Positions 8,781 to 16,909 of a stretch of DNA of 64,000 nt are shown here, in pieces. Under the pieces are notes generated by a model, which worked only from the letters and a program-made list of their open reading frames with translations, searched no databases and had not been told where the DNA came from. This DNA comes from Pseudomonas sp. Irchel 3E13 (GTDB taxonomy: Bacteria; Pseudomonadota; Gammaproteobacteria; Pseudomonadales; Pseudomonadaceae): assembly GCF_900187455.1 (NCBI RefSeq), contig NZ_FYDX01000007.1, positions 186,001 to 250,000 of the forward strand, written 5' to 3'. Position numbers and translations under genes: made by a program. Position 1 is the stretch's first letter, and each line of letters opens with the position of its first letter.

Positions 8781-9879
8781 ACCTCACACTCGCAAACGTC
8801 GACTCGTTCCGCGCCTGACTCAACGCCGCCATCGGCCCCGCCAGCGGCGAGAGCACCAGCGCCTGCGGGATCGGCATCATCGCCACCTGCTGGGCCGTAT
8901 TGGAACCCACGCGCTCATCCCGCGGCGGAATGCCGAAGTACTCGCGGTAGCACTTGGAGAAGTGCGGCGTGGAGACGAACCCGCACACCGACGCCACTTC
9001 GATGATCGACATCGGCGTCTGCTTGAGCAGTTGCCGCGCGCGGATCAGGCGCAGCTTGAGGTAGTAGCGCGACGGCGAGCAGTGCAGGTATTTCTGGAAC
9101 AGCCGTTCGAGCTGGCGCCGCGATACCGAGACGTACACCGCCAGTTCGTCCAGGTCGATTGGCTCTTCAAGGTTGGCTTCCATCAGCGCGACGATTTCCT
9201 GCAGCTTCGGCTGGTTGGTGCCGAGCATGTGCTTGAGCGGCACACGCTGGTGATCCTGTTCGTTGCGGATGCGCTCGTAGACAAACATTTCCGAAATCGC
9301 CGCCGACAGTTCGCGGCCGTGATCGCGGCTGATCAGGTGCAGCATCATGTCCAGCGGCGCGGTGCCACCGGAGCTGGTGAAGCGGTTACGGTCGAGGGTG
9401 AACAGGCGGGTGCTCATGCTCACCCGCGGGAAGGCTTCCTGCATCGCCGCCAGACATTCCCAGTGCACGCTGCAATCGAAACCATCGAGCAGGCCGGCAC
9501 AGGCCAGCGCCCAACTGCCGGTGCACACCGCGCCGAGGCGGCGCGACTGGCGGGCCTGGCTCTGCAGCCAGGTGACGTGTTCACGGGTCACGGTGCGCTG
9601 GATGCCGATGCCGCCGCAGACGATCACGGTGTCCATCGGCGGCGCCTTGTGCATCGCTGCATCGGGGGTGATCTGCAGACCGTCGCTGGCCCAGACCTGG
9701 CCGCCATCCACGCTCAGGGTATGCCAGCGATACAGCTCGCGGCCGGACAACTGGTTGGCCATGCGCAGCGGTTCAACGGCGGATGCCAGGGAAATCAGCG
9801 TGAAGTTGTCCAACAGCAGGAAACCGATGGATTGGGGCGTGCGGGTTTGGGGTTGGGCCCCGGAGTTGTACGACGTCAT
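8776..9879 (-). CDS. gbdR: Glycine betaine catabolism regulator GbdR
   Basis: A 367-residue GlxA-type AraC regulator with an N-terminal DJ-1/PfpI-like domain (about residues 18-200) and a C-terminal double-HTH AraC domain (about 235-330, with the VASVCGFVSTPHFSKCYREY segment). In P. aeruginosa GbdR senses glycine betaine and dimethylglycine. It activates betaine catabolism, choline/betaine/carnitine uptake (cbcXWV, caiX) and sdaB. The position next to sdaB-cbcXWV is the same here. The stop codon falls within a REP element, leaving no spacer between the coding end and the repeat. Confidence 0.93.
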   Translation of the reverse strand: MTSYNSGAQPQTRTPQSIGFLLLDNFTLISLASAVEPLRMANQLSGRELYRWHTLSVDGGQVWASDGLQITPDAAMHKAPPMDTVIVCGGIGIQRTVTREHVTWLQSQARQSRRLGAVCTGSWALACAGLLDGFDCSVHWECLAAMQEAFPRVSMSTRLFTLDRNRFTSSGGTAPLDMMLHLISRDHGRELSAAISEMFVYERIRNEQDHQRVPLKHMLGTNQPKLQEIVALMEANLEEPIDLDELAVYVSVSRRQLERLFQKYLHCSPSRYYLKLRLIRARQLLKQTPMSIIEVASVCGFVSTPHFSKCYREYFGIPPRDERVGSNTAQQVAMMPIPQALVLSPLAGPMAALSQARNESTFASVRL

Positions 9880-10272
9880 CGCGATCTCTCCTCACACAAT
9901 GCAGGTTGCGCCTCAGGCACGGGCTTTTTGTATTTGCCCCGGTTCGAATGCAGGGGCTTTGCCAATCTCAACGCAAATGCCATGCCTGAAATTGAACAGC
10001 TATTCAATAAATCCTGAAAACGACGTCGCGACACGTCTAAAAAGCGCCCTCGACCAGCCGCTCCAGTGAACGGAAAGGGCCGGTCCAGGGCTCATCGGCA
10101 GGCGTGGTGAGCAGTTCGGTAGCACTGGCGGGAAAGTTGCCCAGAAGCGACACGAAAGAGTGTCACCTGAGGTAGTACGGAGGGATTTTCAGCGTAGGAA
10201 AAACTGGCCTTTCGCCCACGCGCCAAAAGGCGGCGCGGGCGTGGGCAGGTGAGCGAAAACGGCGCAGCGCAC
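9880..10272. promoter_or_regulatory. gbdR upstream region and sdaB 3' region
   Basis: A 393-bp gap with no supported gene. The left part should hold the gbdR promoter. An interrupted palindrome TTGAA-N6-TTCAA lies at about 9989-10004. The right part has a GACAC-N6-GTGTC inverted repeat (about 10149-10164) and the probable sdaB terminator. The small frames crossing it have no ribosome binding site or recognisable protein. Confidence 0.5.
10214..10246 (-). terminator. Probable terminator of sdaB
   Basis: Arms GCCCACGC (10214-10221) and GCGTGGGC (10239-10246) form a stem. Reading on the minus strand it is followed by a U-rich tract after about 10 bases (TTTTT at about 10199-10203). It lies about 30 bp past the sdaB stop. 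Confidence 0.55.
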
Positions 10273-11649
10273 TCAGCACTCGATGGCGCTGACCGCCAGA
10301 CCGCCGCGGGAGGTTTCCTTGTACTTGTCGTGCATGTCGGCGCCGGTATCGCGCATGGTGCGGATCACCCGGTCGAGGGAAATGAAGTGCTCACCATCCC
10401 CTCGCAGAGCCATCTGCGCGGCGTTGATCGCCTTAACCGCGGCGATGGCGTTGCGCTCGATGCACGGCACCTGGACCAGCCCGCCGACCGGATCGCAGGT
10501 CAGCCCCAGGTTGTGTTCCAGGCCGATTTCGGCGGCGTTTTCCAGTTGCGCCGGAGTCGCGCCGAGCACTTCCGCAAGCCCCGCCGCAGCCATCGCGCAG
10601 GCCGAGCCGACCTCGCCCTGGCAACCGACTTCGGCACCGGAAATCGACGCGTTCTTCTTGCACAGGATGCCCACCGCCGCAGCAGCGAGGAAGAAGTCCA
10701 CCACACAGGCTTCGCTGACTTCATCGCTGAAGCGCATGTAGTAGTGCAGCACCGCAGGAATGATCCCGGCCGCGCCGTTGGTGGGCGCGGTAACCATGCG
10801 CCCGCCCGCAGCGTTTTCTTCGTTGACCGCCAGGGCGTAGAGGTTGACCCACTCCATCGCGCTCAGGGTCGAGCCGATCACGTTGGGCTTGCCCAGCTCC
10901 TGAAGGCTGCGGTGCAACTTGGCTGCGCGGCGTTTCACATTGAGGCCGCCGGGCAGGATGCCTTCGTATTTCAGGCCGCTTTCCACGCAATCCTGCATGG
11001 CCTGCCAGAGCTTCATCAGGCCGGCGCGAATCTCCGCTTCACTGCGCCAGACCTTCTCGTTTTCCAGCATCAATTGCGACACGCGCATGTCGTTTTGCTT
11101 GCAGCGTTCGAGCAGTTCCTCGGCGCTGTTGAAATCGTAGGGCAGCACGGTGTTGTCGCTGTCCAGCACACCGCTGGCGGCCTGCGCCGCGTCGACCACA
11201 AAGCCGCCACCCACCGAGTAATAAGTGTCGCTGTGCAGCTCGCCGTCAGCGCCTTCGGCCACCAGGGTCATGGCGTTGGGATGATAGGGCAGGTTCTCGT
11301 CCAGCAGGCGCATGTCGCGCTGCCAGATAAAGGGTAAGGGCAGGCGGCCGTCGAGCAGCAGGGTGTCGGTTTCGCGCAGGGTGGCGATGCGGATGCCGAT
11401 CTGCGACGGGTCGATCGCGTCCGGCCATTCGCCCATCAGGCCCATGATCACGGCGTTGTCGCTGCCGTGGCCGACACCGGTGGCCGACAGCGAACCGTAG
11501 AGGCGCACTTCGACGCGGCGCACCTGCTCCAGCTCACCCCGCTCGCGCAGGCCCTGGACGAACAGAGCCGCAGCGCGCATGGGGCCGACGGTATGGGAAC
11601 TGGACGGGCCGACGCCGATCTTGAACAGGTCGAACACACTGATGGCCAT
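10273..11649 (-). CDS. sdaB: L-serine dehydratase, iron-sulfur type
   Basis: A 458-residue single-chain L-serine ammonia-lyase that converts serine to pyruvate and ammonia with a 4Fe-4S cluster. The N-terminal segment [20 protein letters not shown], the serine-binding SSSHT motif and the Cys-rich C-terminal half ([26 protein letters not shown]) are all present. The frame is open to 11907, but the ATG at 11649 is preceded by a perfect AGGAGG and starts at the conserved N-terminus. It is divergent from cbcX. In this locus it takes serine produced downstream of betaine demethylation. Confidence 0.95.
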   Translation of the reverse strand: MAISVFDLFKIGVGPSSSHTVGPMRAAALFVQGLRERGELEQVRRVEVRLYGSLSATGVGHGSDNAVIMGLMGEWPDAIDPSQIGIRIATLRETDTLLLDGRLPLPFIWQRDMRLLDENLPYHPNAMTLVAEGADGELHSDTYYSVGGGFVVDAAQAASGVLDSDNTVLPYDFNSAEELLERCKQNDMRVSQLMLENEKVWRSEAEIRAGLMKLWQAMQDCVESGLKYEGILPGGLNVKRRAAKLHRSLQELGKPNVIGSTLSAMEWVNLYALAVNEENAAGGRMVTAPTNGAAGIIPAVLHYYMRFSDEVSEACVVDFFLAAAAVGILCKKNASISGAEVGCQGEVGSACAMAAAGLAEVLGATPAQLENAAEIGLEHNLGLTCDPVGGLVQVPCIERNAIAAVKAINAAQMALRGDGEHFISLDRVIRTMRDTGADMHDKYKETSRGGLAVSAIEC

Positions 11650-12099
11650 GGCCACGAACCTCCTGATTGGGCAGGCGTACGCAGCCCGGGCACGGAGGCC
11701 ACAGCTGCTACGCTGACTGGGCGGCAATCCGCCGATTCCGCGCATCATCAGGCTTTTGGCAACACCCCTGACGTCTGCAACCGACTCACTCTTGTCCAGC
11801 AACGCCGCCCCTTGCGAGCGGCCTGAAAGCGCCGTTTTTTTGCGGTGCAGACGGGGCGAAAGAGTGTTTATCGGGGCCGATGAATCCATATGCGACCTCA
11901 TTGGCACTGGATGCGACCCTGCCTGTACTGGTTACGACGCACCCTGTAGGCGTTTGTTTTTCGCTGGTAGATGATCGGTATCGACTCGATTGCACGGCAC
12001 TCGTCCCGCTGTCGCCCGGCAGCCAGGCCCGACCGAATGCAGACATAAAGCACGGCGGTCCCGTGGGACGTCCGAAAAAAAACACTAAGGAGTCCATTC
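11650..12099. promoter_or_regulatory. Divergent sdaB/cbcX control region
   Basis: A 450-bp gap between divergent starts. In P. aeruginosa both genes are activated by GbdR, so GbdR sites are expected here, but I could not place one with confidence. A TAAGGAG ribosome binding site at about 12087-12093 serves cbcX. Frames on the minus strand are upstream extensions of the sdaB frame and are not supported. Confidence 0.5.
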
Positions 12100-13047
12100 A
12101 TGAAAGGTTCACCTTCGCTGTTACTGGCCGCGCTACTGAGCCTCCCGGCGCTGGCCCAGGCCGCCGAGCCTGAAGCGTGTCACACCGTCAACTTCTCCGA
12201 TGTCGGCTGGACTGACATCACCGTGACCACCGCTGTGACCAGCGCCGTTCTCGAAGCGCTGGGCTACAAGACCCGCACCACCATGATCTCCGTCCCGGTG
12301 ACCTACAAGTCGCTGGCCGACGGCAAGAACATGGACGTGTTCCTCGGCAACTGGATGCCGACCATGGAAAACGACATCAAGCAGTACCGCGATGCCGGCA
12401 CCGTGGAAACCGTCCGAGCCAACCTGGAAAACGCCAAGTACACCCTCGCGGTCCCGCAGGCGTTGTATGACAAAGGCCTGAAGGACTTCGCCGATATCGC
12501 CAAATTCAAGAAGGAGCTGGACGGCAAGATCTACGGCATCGAGCCGGGCAACGACGGCAACCGCACCATCCAGAGCATGATCGACAAGAACGCCTTCGGC
12601 CTGAAAGACGCCGGTTTCAAGGTGGTCGAATCGAGCGAGGCCGGCATGCTGTCGCAAGTCGATCGCGCAGCACGACGCGGCACCGATGTGGTGTTCCTCG
12701 GTTGGGAACCGCACCCGATGAACAAGCGCTTCAAGATGCAGTACCTGAGTGGCGGCGATGACTTCTTCGGCCCTGACTTCGGCAAGGCCACCGTGCTGAC
12801 CAACACCCGCAAGGGTTACACCCAGGAATGCGCCAACGTCGGTCAACTGCTGAAAAACCTGTCCTTCACCCTGGACATGGAAAGCACGCTGATGGGCAAC
12901 GTCCTCGACGACAAGACCAAACCCGACGCCGCCGCCAAGGCCTGGCTGAAAAACAATCCGCAGGTGCTCGACACCTGGCTGGCCGGCGTAACCACCGTAG
13001 ACGGCAAACCCGGCCTGGAAGCGGCCAAGGCCAAACTCACGCAGTAA
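12100..13047 (+). CDS. cbcX: Choline/betaine/carnitine-binding protein CbcX
   Basis: A 315-residue periplasmic binding protein of the ChoX family, delivering quaternary amines to CbcWV. A signal peptide ends at ALAQA-AEP (about residue 22). The aromatic cage known from ChoX is visible: Trp in VGWTD, Trp in LGNWMP, Tyr in AKYTLAVP and Trp in LGWEPHPMN. The Asp of GWTD fits the cation-contacting position. It is the first gene of cbcXWV. A strong hairpin follows the stop, so it may be made in excess over the membrane subunits. Confidence 0.95.
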   Translation: MKGSPSLLLAALLSLPALAQAAEPEACHTVNFSDVGWTDITVTTAVTSAVLEALGYKTRTTMISVPVTYKSLADGKNMDVFLGNWMPTMENDIKQYRDAGTVETVRANLENAKYTLAVPQALYDKGLKDFADIAKFKKELDGKIYGIEPGNDGNRTIQSMIDKNAFGLKDAGFKVVESSEAGMLSQVDRAARRGTDVVFLGWEPHPMNKRFKMQYLSGGDDFFGPDFGKATVLTNTRKGYTQECANVGQLLKNLSFTLDMESTLMGNVLDDKTKPDAAAKAWLKNNPQVLDTWLAGVTTVDGKPGLEAAKAKLTQ

Positions 13048-13053
13048 GCACGC

Positions 13054-13085
13054 CCCCGCGGCGGCACTGACCGCCGCGGGGAGTT
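13054..13085 (+). terminator. Strong hairpin between cbcX and cbcW
   Basis: An 11-bp perfect GC stem (13054-13064 with 13071-13081), a 6-base loop CACTGA, and a short T-run (13083-13086) form a partial intrinsic terminator or 3' stability hairpin right after cbcX. It fits higher expression of the binding protein than of the permease and ATPase. Confidence 0.8.
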
Positions 13086-13116
13086 TTCGAATCCTTGCAG
13101 GTGGACGCTCGCTATC

Positions 13117-13962
13117 ATGCTGATCGATCAAAAAATACCCTTGGGCCAGCACATCGCGGCCTTCGTTGAATGGCTGACCCAACACGGCGCCAATTACTTC
13201 GATGCCTTCGCCGCGGCGCTGGAATGGATGATTCACGGGGTGACCGGGGCACTGACCTGGTTCAACCCGTTCGTCCTCATCGGGCTGATCGCACTGGGCG
13301 CACACCTGATCCAGCGAAAGTGGGCGCTGACCGCCTTTTGCGTGGCGTCGTTCCTGCTGATCCTCAACCTGGGTTACTGGCAGGAAACCATGGAGACCCT
13401 GGCCCAGGTGCTGTTCGCCACCCTGGTCTGCGTGGCCATCGGCGTGCCGCTGGGCATCGTCGCCGCGCACAAGCCGATGTTCTACACCGCCATGCGCCCG
13501 GTCCTCGACCTGATGCAGACGGTCCCCACCTTCGTTTACCTGATTCCGACCCTGACCCTGTTCGGTCTGGGTGTGGTTCCCGGGCTGATTTCGACGGTGG
13601 TGTTCGCCATCGCCGCGCCGATCCGCCTGACCTACCTGGGTATCCGCGACGTACCCCAGGAACTGCTCGACGCCGGCAAGGCCTTTGGCTGCTCGCGCCG
13701 ACAACTGCTGTCCCGTATTGAACTGCCCCATGCGATGCCAAGCATCGCGGCCGGTATCACCCAGTGCATCATGCTGTCGCTGTCGATGGTGGTGATTGCC
13801 GCGCTGGTGGGGGCCGATGGCCTGGGCAAACCCGTGGTCAACGCACTGAACACTGCCGATATCGCCCTGGGCTTCGAAGCGGGCCTGGCGATCGTCCTGC
13901 TGGCAATCATGCTCGACCGTATCTGCAAACAACCCGATGTACAGGTAAGGGGTGAGGCATGA
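13117..13962 (+). CDS. cbcW: Choline/betaine/carnitine ABC permease CbcW
   Basis: A 281-residue inner-membrane permease of the ProW/OpuAB type with about six or seven hydrophobic segments. The EAA loop that contacts the ATPase is DVPQELLDAGKAFGCSRRQL (about residues 176-195). It is the transmembrane channel for ligands delivered by CbcX and, in P. aeruginosa, by CaiX and BetX. Its 3' end overlaps the cbcV start by 4 bp, which indicates translational coupling. Confidence 0.94.
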   Translation: MLIDQKIPLGQHIAAFVEWLTQHGANYFDAFAAALEWMIHGVTGALTWFNPFVLIGLIALGAHLIQRKWALTAFCVASFLLILNLGYWQETMETLAQVLFATLVCVAIGVPLGIVAAHKPMFYTAMRPVLDLMQTVPTFVYLIPTLTLFGLGVVPGLISTVVFAIAAPIRLTYLGIRDVPQELLDAGKAFGCSRRQLLSRIELPHAMPSIAAGITQCIMLSLSMVVIAALVGADGLGKPVVNALNTADIALGFEAGLAIVLLAIMLDRICKQPDVQVRGEA

Positions 13963-15137
13963 GCATCATTCGCTTTGAAGACGTAGACGTCATCTTCTCC
14001 AATCGACCGCGTGAGGCACTCAGCCTGCTAGACCAAGGCCTTACGCGGGAGCAAATCCTCAAGAAGACCGGGCTGGTGGTGGGCGTGGAAAAAGCCAACC
14101 TGGACATCAATAAAGGCGAAATCTGCGTGCTGATGGGCCTGTCCGGCTCGGGCAAGTCCAGCCTGCTGCGCTGCATCAACGGCCTCAACACCGTCAGCCG
14201 TGGCAAGTTGTACGTCGAGCATGAAGGCTCGCACATCGACATCGCCCACTGCACCCCGGCGGAACTGAAGATGATGCGCACCCAGCGCATCGCCATGGTG
14301 TTCCAGAAGTTCGCCCTGATGCCTTGGCTGACGGTGCGCGAGAACATCAGCTTCGGCCTCGAAATGCAGGGCCGCCCGGAGAAAGAGCGGCGCAAGCTGG
14401 TGGACGAGAAGCTGGAGCTGGTGGGTCTGACCCAGTGGCGCAACAAGAAGCCCGACGAACTCTCCGGCGGCATGCAGCAGCGCGTCGGCCTCGCCCGCGC
14501 ATTGGCCATGGATGCCGACATCCTGCTGATGGACGAACCGTTCTCCGCCCTTGATCCGCTGATCCGCCAAGGTCTGCAGGACGAGTTGCTGGAACTGCAA
14601 CACAAGCTGAACAAGACCATCGTTTTCGTCAGCCACGACCTGGACGAAGCGCTGAAGCTCGGTACCCGTATCGCCATCATGAAAGACGGCAAGATCATCC
14701 AGTACAGCAAGCCGGAAGAGATCGTCCTCAACCCGGCGGACGACTACGTGCGCACCTTCGTGGCTCATACCAATCCGCTCAACGTCCTCTGCGGCCGCAG
14801 CCTGATGCGCACGCTGGACCAGTGCAAACGCATCAATGGCTCGGTGTGCCTGGACCCGAGCGGCGATTCCTGGCTCGACCTGGCCGAAGGCAACACCATC
14901 AAGGGTGCCCGCCAGGGCGTGAACGGCCTCGACCTGCAGAACTGGGCGCCGGGCCAGGCAGTGGAAGGCCTCGGCCGCAAACCGACGCTGGTCAACGTCA
15001 ACATCGGCATGCGCGAAGCGCTGCAGATCCGTTACCAGACCGGCAACAAGCTGGTGCTGCAAGAGGACAACCGTGTGGTGGGGATTCTCGGCGACAGCGA
15101 GCTGTATCACGCGCTGCTGGGCAAAAACCACGGCTGA
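13959..15137 (+). CDS. cbcV: Choline/betaine/carnitine ABC ATPase CbcV
   Basis: A 392-residue ABC ATPase of the ProV/OpuAA family. It shows Walker A GLSGSGKS (about residues 60-67), signature LSGGMQQR, Walker B ILLMDEPF, and the H-loop FVSHDLDEA. The C-terminal 110 residues form the CBS-like regulatory region of this subfamily. It starts with ATGA, overlapping cbcW. A long perfect hairpin follows the stop. Confidence 0.95.
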   Translation: MSIIRFEDVDVIFSNRPREALSLLDQGLTREQILKKTGLVVGVEKANLDINKGEICVLMGLSGSGKSSLLRCINGLNTVSRGKLYVEHEGSHIDIAHCTPAELKMMRTQRIAMVFQKFALMPWLTVRENISFGLEMQGRPEKERRKLVDEKLELVGLTQWRNKKPDELSGGMQQRVGLARALAMDADILLMDEPFSALDPLIRQGLQDELLELQHKLNKTIVFVSHDLDEALKLGTRIAIMKDGKIIQYSKPEEIVLNPADDYVRTFVAHTNPLNVLCGRSLMRTLDQCKRINGSVCLDPSGDSWLDLAEGNTIKGARQGVNGLDLQNWAPGQAVEGLGRKPTLVNVNIGMREALQIRYQTGNKLVLQEDNRVVGILGDSELYHALLGKNHG

Positions 15138-15145
15138 TCCGCAGA

Positions 15146-15189
15146 GCCTCATCGCTGCGCTTCGGGGCGCCGAACCGCAGCGATGAGGC
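15146..15189 (+). terminator. 14-bp perfect hairpin after cbcV
   Basis: Arms 15146-15159 and 15176-15189 are perfectly complementary over 14 bp around a GC-rich loop. No U-tract follows, so it may act as an mRNA 3' end protector rather than a classic intrinsic terminator. It separates cbcXWV from the diguanylate cyclase gene. Confidence 0.6.
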
Positions 15190-15261
15190 CCTGAAACAAC
15201 ATCCCGCGGAGATTCCCGCCTATTCTTATCGCGTGCCACTCTTCAGGACGTCCTGCACGCA

Positions 15262-16821
15262 ATGAGACTCTCCACCTTCCGCTCCCTCGATCTGCGCAGC
15301 CTGATTCTGCTCCTCGCCCTGTTTTCGGCGCTGGCCACCCTGGCCAACAGCCTGGTGGTCGCCTACGGCGTGCAGCGCGACGCGCTGATCCAGTCGACCC
15401 TCGAAGCCAACCGCGCCTACGCGGCCAAGGTGGCCTCCAGCATCGACGGCTTTCTGAAATCAGCCCAGTCGCACCTGGACTACAGCGGCCACCTGCTGGT
15501 CCGCGACTTCGACAACCCCCTGCTGCTGCGCGCCGAAACCCTGCGGCTGCAGGCTCAGGATGAAGACTTCGATGCCGTGGTCATCACCGATGACACCGGC
15601 AGGGTGCTGCAGGTCTACCCCGAAGACCGGAAGATCATCGGCAGCCTGCTGCGCTCCGAAGAAATGCAGCAAGCGGTCAAGGAACGTCGCCCGTTGATCA
15701 GCCACGCCTACGAGTCGGCCGGCGGCAAACTGATGGTGTTCATCTCAAGGCCTCTGATCGACCCCGGCGGCAAGTTCCTCGGCGTACTTGGCGGCGCGGT
15801 CTACATTCACACCAGCAACGTGCTGAGCGGCCTGATCTCCAGCCACTTCCACCATGACGGCACCTTCGCCTTCGTCGTCGACGAAAACCGACGCCTGCTG
15901 CACCACCCCGACGACCCGCGCATCGGCGAAATCCTGGGCGCCAGCAAGACCGTCGATGCTGCGCTACGCGGCGAAAGCGGCAGCATGCAGATGAAAAACT
16001 ACAAAGGCATCCCGATGCTCGCCGGCTACGCGCCCGTGGCCAGCGCCAACTGGGCCGTGGTCGCCCAGCAACCCAGTGAGCAAGCGCTGGCCACCCTGGG
16101 TCAACTGATGAAGAACATGATCATCGACCTGCTCCCGGCCAGCCTCGTGGGAATGGCGCTGCTCTGGGGCGGCGCCCTGCTGATCACCCGGCCACTGCAG
16201 CAACTGGCGGTCAGCGCCACACAACTGTCCCAGCCACAGACCACCGAGCAGTTGCGCAAGATCGATGCCTGGTACAAGGAACCGGCGGCCATTCGCCAGG
16301 CGCTGATCACCAGCGTGCAACTGATCCAGCAGAAAATCGGCCGGCTGCACGAACAAGCCCAGAGCGACCCGATGACCGGCCTCGCCAACCGCCGCGCGAT
16401 GGATGCCACGCTGGCCCTGTTCGACCAGTCGCAACAGCCCTATTCGGCGCTTGAGCTGGATATCGACTTCTTCAAACGGGTCAACGACACCTACGGCCAC
16501 GATGCCGGCGACGTCGCGCTCAAGCAGGTGGCCACGATCATCGCCCGGCACTCCCGCAGCGGGGACCTGGCGTGCCGCGCGGGCGGCGAAGAGTTCGTCC
16601 TGCTGCTGCCAGACACCGACCTCAGCGCGGCCTGCGCCATTGCCGAGCGGATCCGCGCCAGCATCGAGACCACCGCCGTGACCGGGGTTGGTCACATCAC
16701 CCTGTCCATCGGCGTCGGCTGCCGCGGACCGCACGCGAACAGCGCCGCCGAAGTGCTCAAGCAAGCGGACGAGAACCTCTATCGGGCCAAGCAGGGCGGG
16801 CGTAATCGGGTGGTGGGGTAG
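15262..16821 (+). CDS. Cache-domain diguanylate cyclase (GGEEF)
   Basis: A 519-residue membrane diguanylate cyclase, expected to make c-di-GMP from GTP. An N-terminal membrane segment (about residues 12-35) is followed by a periplasmic double-Cache-like sensor (about 36-285), a second membrane segment (about 288-312) and a GGDEF domain (about 355-519). The active-site motif is GGEEF, and an RSGD inhibitory site lies five residues before it, so both catalysis and product inhibition look intact. It lies 124 bp after cbcV, within the choline/betaine locus. The periplasmic ligand is unknown; a quaternary amine is conceivable from context only. Confidence 0.92.
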   Translation: MRLSTFRSLDLRSLILLLALFSALATLANSLVVAYGVQRDALIQSTLEANRAYAAKVASSIDGFLKSAQSHLDYSGHLLVRDFDNPLLLRAETLRLQAQDEDFDAVVITDDTGRVLQVYPEDRKIIGSLLRSEEMQQAVKERRPLISHAYESAGGKLMVFISRPLIDPGGKFLGVLGGAVYIHTSNVLSGLISSHFHHDGTFAFVVDENRRLLHHPDDPRIGEILGASKTVDAALRGESGSMQMKNYKGIPMLAGYAPVASANWAVVAQQPSEQALATLGQLMKNMIIDLLPASLVGMALLWGGALLITRPLQQLAVSATQLSQPQTTEQLRKIDAWYKEPAAIRQALITSVQLIQQKIGRLHEQAQSDPMTGLANRRAMDATLALFDQSQQPYSALELDIDFFKRVNDTYGHDAGDVALKQVATIIARHSRSGDLACRAGGEEFVLLLPDTDLSAACAIAERIRASIETTAVTGVGHITLSIGVGCRGPHANSAAEVLKQADENLYRAKQGGRNRVVG

Positions 16822-16856
16822 CGGCGTCCCACAGCCTCCGCCGCCATAAATGAAAA

Positions 16857-16890
16857 AAAGGGCCTCACCGTCACCGGCAAGGCCCTTTCT
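16857..16890. terminator. Bidirectional terminator between the cyclase gene and betT
   Basis: Arms AAAGGGCCT (16857-16865) and AGGCCCTTTC (16880-16889) have an A-run on the left and T-rich sequence on the right. It sits between two convergent genes and can serve both strands. Confidence 0.85.
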
Positions 16891-16909
16891 TCATTTCAGC
16901 GATCGGCGA

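Noticed and set aside
11650..11907. Upstream extension of the sdaB frame by 86 codons
   Set aside because: The ATG at 11649 has a perfect AGGAGG and begins at the conserved N-terminus; the extension has neither.
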